A stretch of DNA of 64,000 bases, from NCBI GenBank assembly GCA_008360955.1, contig LUCM01004760.1, forward strand, positions 62,001 to 126,000, written 5' to 3'. Of this stretch, positions 50,106 to 62,589 are shown piece after piece. The number at the start of each line of letters is the position of its first letter. The first letter of the stretch is position 1. Origin of the DNA: Fasciolopsis buskii (taxonomy: Eukaryota > Platyhelminthes > Trematoda > Plagiorchiida > Fasciolidae). Under the pieces are notes generated by a model that had not been told where the DNA came from, searched no databases, and saw only the letters and a program-made list of their open reading frames with translations. The position numbers were made by a program, and so were the translations under genes.

Positions 50106-51273
50106 GTGCGGTATATTTTCAACGTAATAAAAGTTGGAATCAAACGCATCGACACTACATTCGCCAGCCAACTCTTGACTGGTAACAATAATCGATTCCT
50201 AAGGCAAGGCATTCGACTGTTGTGTGGTAAGAAAAAGAAACATGCGAAATTTTCTGCGGTTGTCGATAGCATCAATCTTACTTTCATCCATCCTCCCACT
50301 TACATCCCAGTCATATTTGGACAGGGCGATGATATGACGGTTACATGTTTTTCTAGAGAAGTGATGCTTGACCATCTGCGCGGCACTAAAATTACCACAG
50401 GGGTTGGTCCTGACAGTCTGTCCTCAGTTCTTTTAAGGTATGGTGCTGTGGCTCTGACGGATGCATTTACTTCCCTGATTAATTTACCATTAACCTCGCC
50501 TTCTATACCTGACTGTTGGAGACCCGTCACTATTACACCCATCCTTAAATCTAGCAGTTCTACTGCTTTAGCAAAACGCTTTCGCCCCATCGCCTTAACG
50601 TCTTCTGGTCTTAAACTTACGGAGCGTGCTATACTTAAGCGCCTGTATTTTTCTATGTACCCTCCTGACGACCCTTCTCAGTTTGCCTATAAATCTAACA
50701 GGTCCACTTAGGACGCTTTCGCCTCCCCCATTCGCCGCATTCGTAAGTCCTTAAACGCATCTATGAATTCTGTGCTTTGGGCCTTTCTAGACTTTCTTGG
50801 CATCTGATTCTGTCCTACGGTCTCTTTTACTTCACACACTGGAAACATTTGGTTATCCAAGGCCTTTTTTAGCATGGCTATTTCAGTACTTTACTAACCG
50901 AACCCAGTGCACACGAATGGACAGTAAAGTTTCAAAACCGTTGATTAACAACTCAGGATTGCTACAGGGTGCTGCTCTTTCACCGTTTCTTTTGTCTACT
51001 TACATCAGCGACTTATCAAGTAGCTCCTCATGTCATTTGTTTAAGTATGCTGATGATGTTGCTCTCTCTCAAACCGTTTCGGACAACGATGGTTTTCGAA
51101 GTTTTCTCAACAACCTATCTTTTGCTTACGATTTCTCTGCACGAGCTGGTTTAAATCTCATCAAATCTAAATGCTTCGAAAGTCTGTTCCTTCTCTCTCG
51201 ACCAGCCTACCCATCCGTAACGTCTTTCGTCTACTCAAAAATACTTTCCAGGTTTTATTTTCTGAAGCATTAA
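50106..51273 (+). pseudogene. LINE reverse transcriptase, broken
   Basis: The reverse-transcriptase domain is in two frames. The first frame, 50106-50711, holds the N-terminal half (G-P-D, F-R-P-I, K-L-T-E-R-A-I, Q-F-A-Y). It continues past the TAG as D-A-F and F-L-D-F. After the frameshift the second frame, 50797-51273, carries A-S-D-S-V-L-R, the G-L-L-Q-G-A-A-L-S-P motif and the catalytic Y-A-D-D box. The Y-A-D-D aspartates are intact but the ORF is not translatable as one protein. Confidence 0.85.
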
Positions 51274-51925
51274 GAAGTTACTATTGATAAAAATCTGAGG
51301 TGGACTTCTCACATATCCGGCTGCGTAAAGTATCATCGGCGGTTGTCATTTCAACTCAGGAAGCTTCGATACTACAAGGTAAAACAAAGCACCATCTCCC
51401 GACTTGTATAGAAGTGTGTTTTTCCGATCCTTCTTTACTGATCTTTCGTCATTTTTCCAGGTTTACCTAAGAAGACTTCAAAAACCTTCGCTTGGGGCTA
51501 TCAATTATTTGCCGTGTGTCTTTCACACAACTAACTGAATTGTCCCTAAATCCATGCGATTGGCACTTATCACCATGTGAGAAATTCGCTCACAAAATTC
51601 TTTCAGATCCCATACATCCTTTGCCCAACAGTTTTCCAAGGTGCCGCTCTTATATTTCTATACGATGCACTTTTCGTTCCATATCATCTAGAGTCAACAT
51701 CCATAGAAACTCCAATGTCCCATATTTAGTACGCATTTTGACAAACCGGGTTTCAGCCGAATACCTGAACAAAATATCATAATGTGTTCTAATTATTCCG
51801 CGACGAGTATCGTTTTTCAAATTTTCGCATGGTGATAGGTATAAAGTCTTTCTTAATTTTATCCTTACCGTCACGTTTTTTGACTGAAATGTACACCGAA
51901 TTCTATGTAGTACAATACAACAACG

Positions 51926-53799
51926 AATAAGAACAGCGCGAAGAAAGCTTTCTTCTTACGGGAGTGCCTTTGGAGTGGAAATACTCCTGGTTTGACGATA
52001 AGAAGTCCTTACCAAGTGGCGTTGATAAGCGATCGGTTTAAAATTCGTGAAACGGAAGCTTTTGTCATTCCACATGGCCAGTACTGCATGCGGCTGAACG
52101 TATTATGGTGCCATTCTATCGTCTCATAAGCTTGATATCAAAAAATTACGACGCCTTGCATGAGCAGTTCACCAAAATCCATAACCTCGGTGTCCCGTTA
52201 GGACTAATAATGTGCATGCAGAGATCTCCATTTTACCAGCTGGCCCTCTGGTTATTAGATAGCAAATATACTAGCTGTAACTTATAGAACAAACTGCACT
52301 TGGCAAAGGGTAACCATAGGGAATCCATTACACATGGAGTGCCATATAGAAATGCAATGATAAATCAACCCAGCGGCCAAACACAAGAGAGATGGGTCAC
52401 AAGCACCCAGACAGCACAAACGCCTCCAGTACACCCCAAAACAGTCCTGGGACATATTTCAAAACAACCGCAAACAAGGATTGGACCGTTTTGGTTTGTT
52501 TTTCGAATGACCTTCACAATAAGACCTCATTAAAACCACGTAGTAAGACTCGCTAGAAAACTGAAAGCCTCAAGGACCACTTCTTCATGTATTCTATAAA
52601 ATTTGGGAATTTTTACGAACGAAAATCATCAAACGTGGCCCATTCATGCAGTCACTAATCCGCATTTTCTAAAATTATCAACTGCATTGCTCGAGATATG
52701 TAATCTCCAATATAACTTTGGGTTTCCGCCTTCAAAGGAAAACAAAATTTACAGCCTTACCCATAAATTCGCCAAAACAACCTACGGCATAATGCCTCTT
52801 TGAAAAACGTTCGCCAGCTGACCGTTTCGGGGAATTTCGGAGCTTGCTGTGCTGACTAAACGGTCACCTTGTGCCTCGCCATTTAGCAAGCGGAAAGTCC
52901 GATCCATTGCTGTACAAAAGATGGCAAACGCCACCAATTCAATGGCAATGAGAATTAAGGGCCTTTTCAGACTTTCAGAATCCAGGATAGGAGTTAGGAT
53001 GCGTTTACAAAAAACAGAATCTTTCTTTGGGTGAAGAATTGTAACAGACAAGAAAAGACTATGACTATGAAAAAGTATTAAGACAAATTGGCAAGCAGGA
53101 GTGTCAGCAACTTACTTCATTATGGAGAGAAGTAATTGATTACAATGAATGTCTGCGATCGTACAAAGGGATAACTGCGCCAACAGACCGGGGGGCAACT
53201 GTAATAAATGGCTTTTCAATCCTGTGGCATGGGGCTGGTTACTACAAGGCGGCTTGTCACGCACGTTTCGGGGCAGTGCTGTCACCTGTGCAGTCTACAG
53301 CTAGGTAAGTGGACAAATATATGCCAGGGCAGGGAATTCACTGCAGTTATCTTCGCAAAACGAGGGACTGTTTAAGAGTTGGAATATGCTTATCCGTGAG
53401 GACACTTGTGATTAGGGTGGACACACTACAGTTTCTCACGGAGATGGCAGGGCTGGTTAAAACGTACATGGGCGGGGTCCATAAGTACTTGCGAAGCAGT
53501 TCAATGTGCTACTACTCGGGCTGGAGTCCAGTTTAAAGGATAATATAACAGCACAATAAGCCGCCAAGGCCTATTGGTATTTTTATTTCTAAAATAACGG
53601 AAACCCTGTGTTGCTGAGGGTTGCTTAACACCTTCGCATCTCGAATTTTTCTTCACTTTATTTTTTGTCAGAGCGGCTGCATCCGTGGCATGTGCTGTGA
53701 CAGCATTACTTGAAGGGGCAACCTGAAAAGCACAGAATTAGAAAAACTTACGTCAGTCGAGGCCCAGTAAACATGTCAGCCGCTATGAACACTTACACG
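51926..53799. other. region between LINE and Gypsy relic
   Basis: No gene is recognised. If the Gypsy element kept a 3' LTR it should lie here, towards 53.8 kb, but I found no sequence repeated on the far side of the element. The ORFs at 52300-52533, 52849-53051 and 53309-53536 carry no motif. Confidence 0.45.
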
Positions 53800-54459
53800 A
53801 CCAAATTCACTGCGGCATTTCACAGCCTGCTTTTTACACATCCAAACTGGTTGTTTTTACCTTGAGTCCGCAATATCTGCTTCGGATATCTGGTACTTCC
53901 GGTACGATGGTTGTCACCATCTTTGGTACCACTCCACGGGCTGCTCTGGTAACGGTTGAACTCGACTGGGGTGTGGGGACTGATGAAATGGGGAATTCCG
54001 TCGGTCAGTCCACATTTCACATTTGCAGGTTTAGCGCAATCGATGGGCACCTTGTCGCGTCGGCGTGCGGCGTTCAAAAAGAGCGTTTTAGTACCGCTTC
54101 TTATCATACGAAATAGATCGGCCTATGATGGTTGCAGTGGCGGTTGAACACCGTTAACACGGACGGAAACTTGGATCTAAGTGACCATTGCGGCTGAAGT
54201 ATGCCCTAGAGATCGTTCATCTCACGACGGACTTATATGTTATCCTCGTACGTTTTGAATAACGGCCAAAAGTAGTGTCTCGACCCCCAACGGAGCCACC
54301 AAATCTCCAGAGAAGCGAAGCGTGATACTAAGCACAAGCCCATTTGGTGTGGTGCGTATTTCTTCTTTAGCTTGCGAGTAGTAGACGGTTGTTCTATTGT
54401 GCTTACTCCCTAGTGTTCGCGTTAAGTTTGAGAAGGCTCCGTCAATATGGGAGCCAAGT

Positions 54460-54660
54460 TAGGTGGTCACTACAGCGGGACAGCCAAATATACTTACCCA
54501 ACCGGCCAATGAGGCCTTCACTGCATCTTCTGACTTAGGATAGAGGGGTGGCGTGGCCTTTGGCCGGCGTGTGCAGCGGCCTACGCAGGTGAGTAGGCAG
54601 ACGCAGCCATAAAATGGCGGGAGAGGCCCAATGAGACCAAAATCTACTTGTTGACAACGT
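54460..54660 (-). pseudogene. Gypsy integrase core relic
   Basis: The minus strand reads D-F-G-L-I-G-P-L-P-P-F-Y-G-C (start of the catalytic core, normally V-D-L-V-G-P-L-P), then L-L-T-C-V-G-R-C-T-R (normally L-L-T-C-V-D-R-F-T-R-W) and W-V-S-I-F-G-C-P. The usual second Asp in T-C-V-D-R-F is Gly here, and stops follow, so the integrase is dead. Confidence 0.8.
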
Positions 54661-55219
54661 GTCGGGGTTTAAGGAACTTATCCGACAAGGAAAACGTAAA
54701 ACCACTGATTCATGCTGCGCTTAACGTTGAACCACACAAAACGCTCGATTACTGGCTTCACCGAAACAGCTACATACGAGTGGGCCACGTTGTGCAATGC
54801 ACGGAATATGGAACAACGGTGATCTGCTGGCACCAACGGCCTTGGACGGCCGTGAAATACATCACGATTGCTCCTTCAGAATGGATCAGGTGCTTCAGGT
54901 ACCACGGTGCGTGGTTCCAACCCAGGATGCAAAACATAGGGTGTTTAACCATCAATAATTCCGATCGATTGCAACGGCAAAGGAAAGTCCTAATGGAGCC
55001 AAAACTATCTCAAGAAAACATTGACACAGAACTGTCGGTCAAAGCGCAAGCAAAGAGCTGTATTTTGTAACGCTATGGTAAGCATAACCTTGAAATTTAA
55101 GGATCTGTCCTGTGAAAGTTGGTCAATGCCAGCTTCCATCACAGGGGCCTGGGTCATTTCGTCAGGGACGATGCTTGCAGTCGCAGATAAATGTAGCTGT
55201 TGCATATGGCAAAAGCATC

Positions 55220-55450
55220 AGCGACGGAATTGTCTGCCCAGAAGGCATATCTCATGTGCACAGTGAACTGTGAAACGAAAAAGAAGTGGTGAATTTCGCA
55301 TGGCGAGTACGGGTAAGGGCCTGAATGCAACTCCTGTGCCTGTTATCTGTGAGCATCTCGAATGGGCGAACTTCTAAGGCGTTTGTAAAATGTCAGACAG
55401 CCAGATAGACAGCGAACAACTCCCCGCAAAACGTTTCGTATCTAGACTTT
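55220..55450 (-). pseudogene. Gypsy RNase H relic
   Basis: Minus-strand motifs are R-Y-E-T-F-C-G-E-L-F-A-V-Y-L-A-V (about 55437-55390) and, after frame changes, H-M-R-Y-A-F-W-A-D-N-S-V-A-D-A-F (about 55255-55210), equivalent to the conserved E-L-x-A-x-x-x-A-V and V-A-D-A-L-S motifs that end RNase H in Gypsy pol. Confidence 0.75.
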
Positions 55451-55959
55451 TCCGGCTTCAGCCGCTTAAAAAAGAATGTCAGTAGCTTTCAAGAATCGTC
55501 GGTGTACCGTTGAAGTACAGCCCAGACTGCAGTGTCTCAGGTGTTGGTTATCGAAGATATGTGTGCTGAAGGGTCAAGATGTGTGAGTACAGTTATTTTG
55601 CTGATAGTATTTTTAATGGGAGTGCATACCTGTTTTGCGGCCTCGGGAAATGCAAACTTACGGTTAACTCCTCGTAATAGGTCTGTGGAGCAGTAATGAT
55701 TTCCCTGCAGTTAGGGATGGAACACCGACAGAAGTTAACTAGGCCGACAGATTGGCGTAATTTTCGATAATAAGTAGGCTATGAGTAGCCCCGGATAGCA
55801 GTGGCTTTATCCGGCTCTGAGGCTATATTTGGAGACCACAGGATAAGCCCTAGGAATGCGACGCCGGGATTTTCAGACTCACATCCGAAGCGTTAATCGT
55901 TACGTCGTGTTTTCTGGGGCAATGAAAAAGGGCGCGTAGGTGAGCTGAGTATTGCTCCT

Positions 55960-56490
55960 CCGAGCGGGTTGCAACTAAGATGTCATCCAGGTATACACAC
56001 ATATTCTCTTAACCTCGTGTGACTTCGTCCATAAACATTTAGAAGGTTTGAGCCTCACTGCTTAACCCATAGGCCATCCTTTTCTATATGATCAGCTTTT
56101 CGTTCTATATCCTCTAGAATCAATACCTCAAGGAACTCCATTGTTTCATATTTAGTACCTATTTTGACAAACCATGATGGTGTTTTAGCCGATTTTCTAA
56201 ACAACCTATCACAATGTTCTCTGATTATTCCTCTATAAGTGTTTTCGCATTTTTATCAGGTGATGAGTGCAATTTCATTTTTTCCTATTTTAAAATTTAC
56301 TCTTACTTTTTTGACTGAAATGTGACATTGATTGTGTACGCAAAAATCTATGCAATGCAATACAGTCCTCAGGAATTCGAACAGTCTGCTCTACGGGGAT
56401 CTGGTTATGAGCCCGTACCATATATGTGCGGCTAAAACCTCGCAACCAGAAAACGACTAGGCGAGATCCTGAATATGGGAGATCGGACAC
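55960..56490 (-). pseudogene. Gypsy reverse transcriptase relic, split
   Basis: The upstream half carries V-R-A-H-N-Q-I-P-V-E (about 56439-56410), equivalent to L-x-x-A-Y-x-Q-I-P. The downstream half carries R-M-A-Y-G-L-S-S-E-A-Q-T-F and the catalytic box Y-L-D-D-I-L-V-A (about 55993-55970). Two in-frame stops lie between M-A-Y-G-L and Y-L-D-D. A LINE 3' end (56081-56364) separates the halves. Confidence 0.85.
56081..56364 (+). mobile_element. LINE 3' end nested in Gypsy relic, copy 3
   Basis: It matches 51653-51925 of LINE copy 2: TTTCTATATGATC / TTTCTATACGATG, AGAATCAA / AGAGTCAA, CATATTTAGTAC, ATTTTGACAAACC, TTTTTTGACTGAAATG and CTATGCAATGCAATAC / CTATGTAGTACAATAC. It is a strongly 5'-truncated insertion, on the opposite strand to the Gypsy element it interrupts. 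Confidence 0.85.
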
Positions 56491-56817
56491 CTATATGGAA
56501 CGGGAGTCATGGTAATTGCCGTGCAATCCCCGCATGGTGGCCAGTCCCCACCGTCTTAGGGACCATGTGAAGAGAAAGGACTCAGGTACTCCTGGACGGT
56601 TGTGTGATCCTCGATTCTAACATGTTGTCCAAATCCTAACTTGACCGGAGCTACGGACAGGGGCTGACTGAAATCTGGGGATCATGTGGTCTCTATATTG
56701 TGGGCTGTATTTGCAGCTTCGGCGGGAAGTGGACGTTGTGTCGCAGTATGCTCGAGTAGTCGCCAGGCATTTCGCTGTATGGCTGTTAGGCTGGCGGCTT
56801 AGTGTACTGCGGTGTGA

Positions 56818-57123
56818 CTAAGTTGACGACAGCGTACGACCCGGCCACAGCCGGTGACGTTTGGCAGTCCACCTTCTTCCCGCACGAGCATTGACTATCA
56901 GTTCAAAATGCTGCATGAGGTCTATGCCAAAAATAGAGTGGGGGACGTCAGCAACAAGGAATACCCAACAAAACATTCGATTCAGATCTAGATCGAGGGC
57001 GCGGGAACGGTAGCGGTAAGTATGGATACCCGTGCCTTTTGCATTTTGTCGCTTCACTGCCTGTGCCGCGGTCACATTACTCGGGTCACGGTGGATCGCA
57101 CTAACCTCGGCACCTCTATGCAC
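56818..57123 (-). pseudogene. Gypsy aspartic protease relic
   Basis: The frame reads H-R-G-A-E-V-S-A-I (57120-57094), where active retroviral-type proteases have D-T-G or D-S-G. It continues W-V-F-L-V-A-D-V and I-F-G-I-D-L-M-Q-H-F, the conserved flap-to-helix end of the domain (I-x-G-x-D-x-L). The catalytic Asp is replaced by His, so this copy cannot be active. Confidence 0.8.
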
Positions 57124-57300
57124 GAGGAGTAGTTGGCTTGTTGTCGTTTTTGACGCTTAGAGGGCGACAACTGGTGTATAGCCGGGAACCGAGTTTCTCC
57201 GTTTCTTGCTTTGAACTGTGCACCTCGTCACAGCCTTGTCAGTAACCCCAAGGCTATTTTGGTGCACGCAGTAATCTTCGGTTAATAGCTGAAAGGGTCG

Positions 57301-58900
57301 ACTCGACGCCAGCTGATCCGATCTCGTATCCGATCGCTTTTTGCTGGTAGCTGTTTTAACGAGGAAACGATTCTCGTCAAGATAACCGTTAATTCACCCC
57401 GTGTACACGGGGGGTGCGGTTCTAGAAGACGGGAAGGTGTTCAAAACTGAGACACGTTTGCTTTCGCGCGACATGATATTTTATTGAATGCCTACGAGTA
57501 TCACTGACCGAGGAAGACAGGCACGCAGAGAGCCACTGAAGTCACAGATTACTTATTACTGAGTCCTCGCCGAACGGTACGCACTCGAGACGCCGCATTT
57601 ACGGAAGCAGCTTTGAGTGCTTCCTGTTTCCAAGCTTGGCCCCTTGAAACGACTGCCAGATCCATTAATACTCAGAAGGGGTAGCTTGAGCTAAAGAATC
57701 CTCTTCAACACTTTGTAACTGGGAGACGACCCTCACCTGGAAGGAAACACCAGAGGAATATAGCCAGCGACCGAAATAAAAGGACTAACGTCACCTGTTA
57801 TTTTTAAATTTCCCAACTCTAGGTCAAAACAAGTAAACCACTTGTGCGTCCCCCTTACTCGGCTCCGTACGACTGCAGTACTGGCAGAACACAAAATCGG
57901 CCGGCATAACGGAAAACAGTGGGAAAATTAGAAGGCGGAGTATATACGACAGGGGCGTGCAAACGGAGCATGCATGAGCAACGTGCAAATGGTCGCCGCA
58001 CTGAGCAGCCAACGTTAAGTTAAACAAGCAACCCGGAAAAACAAACCCATGTTCCGCTACTTATCTACTTTGTTTTGTTTTGACCAACTGATGTTTCTAA
58101 AAATAGGTTGCAGCCATATTTGTGGACCTCATCTTTACTGTTGTAATTTAAACTATCGATTCCGATGGACTCAACCTATCGTCAGATTATGAACACCCGG
58201 TTGAGCCAACTTAATATCTCTTAATGTCTTTCCCTTCTTTTCATTTTTTACCTTTACTTCTCCTCAAACCCCAAAAATGATAGTTTCACTTAACGGTATT
58301 GATGATTCGTGAAAAAACGCGCATTTAATCTGTCCGAATAAATATTATATAGCAAATAAAGGGGATTATGATGGACCCGCAATCAGTGTAACGGAATAAA
58401 TGGTCTGATGAGAACTGCATTATGACGAACGGATATTCAGGCCCTTAAAACATGAAGTTTAGTTTGTTTGTGATCTTGCTACTTAAGGCATGGAAGAATG
58501 AAGGCAAGGGACAGAAACTATATATTTTCACGAAGTTCTTGGATCCACATAATGCATCCTCTCCCTAGCTTTAACATCAGCTAGGCACCCCATCGAATTG
58601 GGGATGATAAGGCAACTGCCGAATTGATGATCTGCAACCACGGGTAGCCAATGTATTATTTGAGACCAATGAGTCTGGAATTAGACGAAATAGTCTTACA
58701 ATAATTAGTGTTGAAATTGAATAAAAACAATTTTAGGACGGCAGCGCATCGTAGGGTTTCCATGGTCAACTCAACCAGAGCATATATGAGGGATTTTGAG
58801 CGATCCAACGCAGACAGCACGAGTGTCTCCCTGCGTATACCGTTTGCATTCGTTTGAGTGTCCCCTCTACTGCCCTATAAAATACCTCGTAGTGAAGCAA
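57301..58900. other. flank of Gypsy relic
   Basis: A perfect 16-base palindrome CCCCGTGTACACGGGG is at 57397-57412. An AATAAA (minus, about 57478-57483) and a TATATA (minus, about 57939-57944) could belong to a decayed 5' LTR, but no second LTR copy was found. No ORF has a family signature. Confidence 0.4.
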
Positions 58901-61400
58901 AAATAAAGTACCCATGTTGCAATCATCCGCGAAAATGTTCAGGTCAGTAGACAGTGTAGCAATGATAACCCAGCTTTCGACTAGTTTTTATCAGCTTTCT
59001 AATTATATATTCACGGAGTTTACGCTCAGCCAAACACTGAAATCGGTACCTCATATATGGAATCAGACCGCTTTACACAGCATTTTTCCTCCAAAACAAC
59101 CAAATTTCTTACTTTCCAGTTTCCCAGCCAACACAAACTGACTTCTAACAACATGACATATCATACAAAATGCATACATATATCGCAAATACCATTACGG
59201 AAGAACAGCCTTCCTCTCGATCATGAAAGAACAAAGGATCCACCGTTCTCCCTCGATTGCGTGAAAACGATGCACGAAATAATTGAAATCATAATACAGA
59301 AGCAACTGTTTTTACGTCTGTTTTATTCACCTTCATCGCCGTCATCCGAAAAATAATAAACTGGGAATAAAGTACCACTAACTGGGACGCTATGCAAACG
59401 CAAAGCGCATTTTAAGTGTGAAAATAAACGGATTAGATGACACTTTACCGATTTGGACAAAATTACAAAACTATCCAGCTATGTTATCACCATGAAACTG
59501 ATTATAACGAACATGAATAGAGAAGCTATACGGAACCTCGGACTATTAACCACCATTGTCCTAACCAACTTGAGGTGTTGTTTTCTCGGCAAAAATACAT
59601 CAAAAGCATGTAAACAACTCACAGATGATCAGTAAAATACCGGCCCCACAGTAGATCTTCGTAAAAAGACGGAAATGTCGAGTGGAAAGGACCGTTTAAT
59701 ACTAGACTTACCGGATTATTTTGAAAAAACCTATCGAATTTTGGTTTCCTCTCCTGGCTTCCTGGGTTACCGGTGCTGACCCCACCAGTGTTTATTTCCA
59801 GATATTTTCTGCACAGTTCCATGAAAATGTTTTCTTGCAAAACGACCTCATTGGTGTTGCAGTGAGTAAATTATAGCAGTACCTTTTGTCATTCGGCAAA
59901 ATCTGTTATCAGATACTAATTGCTTCTCATTCACAACACTCTGGTTGAAGTGTACCAAGACTTATTCTGAAAACAGCCTTCATAATAGCTCGTGTACTTG
60001 GCTGGTGTGGTTCCCATCAATGTCACCCCAGTGCTCTAATTGTGACAGATAATGTCGCGCTCGAGCAAAAGATTACTATATTCTTGTTGAATCTTTTATC
60101 AACGAGATTTTGCAAGAACGAATCGCAGTCTGCAACGGTTTTCACGGGTAGAGTGACGAATAACAACAACAGCAACACAGCTAACTGCTTAACACAGTTA
60201 TTGTAATATTTCGTGACTTCTGACTTTGGAATTTTGATAAACGCTGTGTTCATCCTACCCATCAGAATTAGTAAGCAATTTTCCATTTCTCCAGTATCAT
60301 TCGTTATTTTGTTAACCGAGGATTCTAAGGCTGTGGCAAGTTCCGTCAGGCTTCGGCTTGTAGAATATTTGACATTATTATTCGCATAGATGTTCGGCAT
60401 TCTTCCGTCGAGGTGATATACTGTCATTTAATAATCATTGCACTCTTACAAAATATAGTTTATCCTGCTGCTGACGTGCAACTTTGTTATTTGTCGGAGA
60501 GTTGGCTGTTTGCAACATATTCATGCTAGGAACCTGTTAGCTAGAACTGGCGCTCGATTTCTGACCCGGTCAACCGAAACTACACCGATTATCGCATTGG
60601 ATATCTCAACTCGCATCTTTGCAATTGGACAAAATCGCGATTACTACTGTCCCTGGAACGGCTCGCGCACCTAATATTCTCCACTCACACTGCTCACTAG
60701 GATCAAAATCTGCGACGACAAAAATGACAGTATAGAGGACATCCTTGGCTAGTGTATTTAAGGAGTGTTCTTACACAAAATTTCTCTTATCTGACGCACC
60801 TCCCAGTACAACTTACTGCCATCCGCGTGTAAATACAATCACTGTTCTTGGGAGTTTCATACCCGAAGCTTCATGAATTTTCTTCATGATAGTCTGAGAC
60901 AATCTTGACAGTTTCCTTCCGCCCTCAGCAATTTTCGGTCATTTGTTATCAAATACTTGTCTTGTTTAATTTGCCTGACTTTCGGCCTGGTTTTCACCAC
61001 TTCCATCCAATCACCGCATTACCATTGCTTGCCATCTCTTCAACTCAACGTTTTCACCCATTACGTAACGCTCCCAACATTTGGGGACTCCGGCCATATC
61101 TCGACATCCGCCGTTGAGCTCCGTCCATGGTGTGCGCCAGCAATGAGCAAATTTAATGCACTTAAACAAGAAATGACTCGTAGTCCGCCGCTTGCAAATG
61201 GTCCCCGGAAACTCTTTTTGGTCTTGAAAATTAGTTTTTCATTTTCCGCTTTTCACTGGTATACTTGTACTTTCCCCGTTACTTTGCAGTATCTCATTTC
61301 ACTTTCTGGTGTGCTTCTGCAACAACTCAAGTTTGCTCCCACCCCCTTATCCCATTCGATTTCTATTATTTGCATTTCCTGTGCATCATCCTTGTAAAAA
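58901..61400. other. no supported gene
   Basis: ORFs at 59057-59356 (+) and 60023-60427 (-, 134 codons with a hydrophobic L-A-V-L-L-L-L-L-F run) are the longest here. Neither matches a family I know and neither shows convincing splice extension. They are left uncalled. Confidence 0.45.
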
Positions 61401-61406
61401 TTTAAT

Positions 61407-61455
61407 CTTGCCTTGCGCATGCCTCTTGCAAATCGAGAAATAGACATTATTAATA
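61407..61455 (+). repeat. short repeat end, copy 1
   Basis: ATCTTGCCTTGCGCAT, then CGAGAAATAGACATTATTAAT, matches 62590-62650. The trailing ATT units look like the 3' tail of a LINE of the RTE or CR1 type. The family is not identified. Confidence 0.6.
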
Positions 61456-62589
61456 TGATGTAGTATTACCTTAACCAATCACATTAACTTGAATTTCGCC
61501 ATTCACGTTGCGCCATTACCCTGCCTGATAATCCCTAAAGCCCTGGGTCTTTGTTAGGTTTTTCCTACCCAACTCCACCAAAGTTACGGTATGGGAAGCA
61601 GTAAACGGTTTCCTATGTTCCATGACCACTTGCAATGAAAAAACCCGTGAAATGATTTATGAACTGTGTTTCAGCTGAAGGAGTTTCCTTTCACTCCTTT
61701 TCAGGCCAGATAGATTAACCATATGCATACGTGTAATGTAGATGGAACGAGAAGCAATGTTTATTAAGTGAGAATGTAAATACTGGTATTGAAATAATTT
61801 TCTTTGCCTTTTTGATGTTTCCTCTTTTTTCAATGTGGCCGGACTCATATCTAATCTGCGACAGTATTTTAGTAACGGTTTCGCGAGTTCTTATCATTTT
61901 TATTGGTTGTTTACTTAGGAAACCAGTTTGTCAAACTTAACCTAAGAGTTGGAAACGTTTCTCGCGATGGGTCAATTGTATCTAATTCCGATTGGGCGCA
62001 CCGATCGCAATGATCGTTGTAAATGGCTGCTACAGAATATGCCGCACTAAAGGGTTTGAAGCACGTTACTGAGATGCGCGGTTTTCACTTGATGGTGTGC
62101 GGACGTTTGCCGGAAGCGATTATGCTTTACCCCTGTAACCCTTACTGGCTTTCAGAAGTGTTTACGGGGGACAAAAGCAGCTAAGGGAATGCTTCGTTCT
62201 TCGCTGGTCCTGAAAAACTTTGTAAAGGTTCCAAATAAGAGGCTAGCACATGTCCACTATTAATCTCAGCTCTCCTCCACCGTTTAGCTTTCGGCCAAAT
62301 CGCTTCAGCTTAGAGGTCAACCGTAGATGTCAGCAAGTTGGAGCAGCGGGATTGGATGTCTAGATATAAAGCTGTGTTCTACAAGTAAACGGCCATGGAA
62401 ACCAAACGTGATAGAAGGAATTTACTAGCGACACGCACTGCTCATTAAAAGGAACATCTGACGAAATCCGAAGTCATATATTACAGCAATTTACTTCGCG
62501 TTCTGGGTTGCCTATTCACGGCTGTCTAGTAAAGTAAGAATATTGATGTGCTGAAGCAGTAGGCGTTCGGACCCGCCTTCCTAGCACAA
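61456..62589. other. no supported gene
   Basis: AT-rich sequence with unsupported short ORFs. Nothing recognised. Confidence 0.5.

Larger units (their letters stand above)
49171..51925 (+). mobile_element. damaged LINE (Jockey/CR1-type), copy 2
   Basis: The open frame from 49171 carries K-R-G-I-R-A-G-W and then L-L-S-T-N-I-R-S-L-F with V-I-C-I-Q-E-S, the opening of the apurinic-type endonuclease. The remainder of that domain falls in an assembly gap. After the gap the reverse transcriptase follows: G-V-G-P-D-S-L-S (50401-50424), F-R-P-I-A-L-T-S (50581-50604), Q-F-A-Y-K-S-N-R-S-T (50679-50708), then L-L-Q-G-A-A-L-S-P-F (50957-50986) and K-Y-A-D-D-V-A-L (51043-51066). A TAG at 50709-50711 and a frameshift near 50795-50800 disrupt it. 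The 3' UTR matches copies 1 and 3. Confidence 0.85.
53800..57300 (-). mobile_element. degenerate Ty3/Gypsy retrotransposon, CsRn1-like
   Basis: Read on the minus strand the domains come in Gypsy order with many stops and frameshifts: a gag C-terminal Cys-His remnant (D-Y-C-V-H-Q-N, about 57280-57260), protease (57123-56818), reverse transcriptase (56490-55960, split by a LINE insert), RNase H (about 55445-55220), integrase core (about 54655-54460) and a C-terminal region to about 53820. The Cys-His spacing and integrase wording resemble the CsRn1 group of flukes, which is inference. No LTRs were recognised. Confidence 0.85.

Noticed and set aside
54648..55070. 140-codon plus-strand ORF
   Set aside because: It lies antisense to the integrase region of the Gypsy relic, whose motifs are on the minus strand.
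58404..58430. CTGATGAGAAC run resembling a hammerhead ribozyme core
   Set aside because: The required GAAA after stem II is absent and no stem II or III pairs around it.
60023..60427. Minus-strand 134-codon ORF with a Leu-rich helix
   Set aside because: No recognised family, no splice support and no neighbouring exon. It is kept only as an uncalled ORF.
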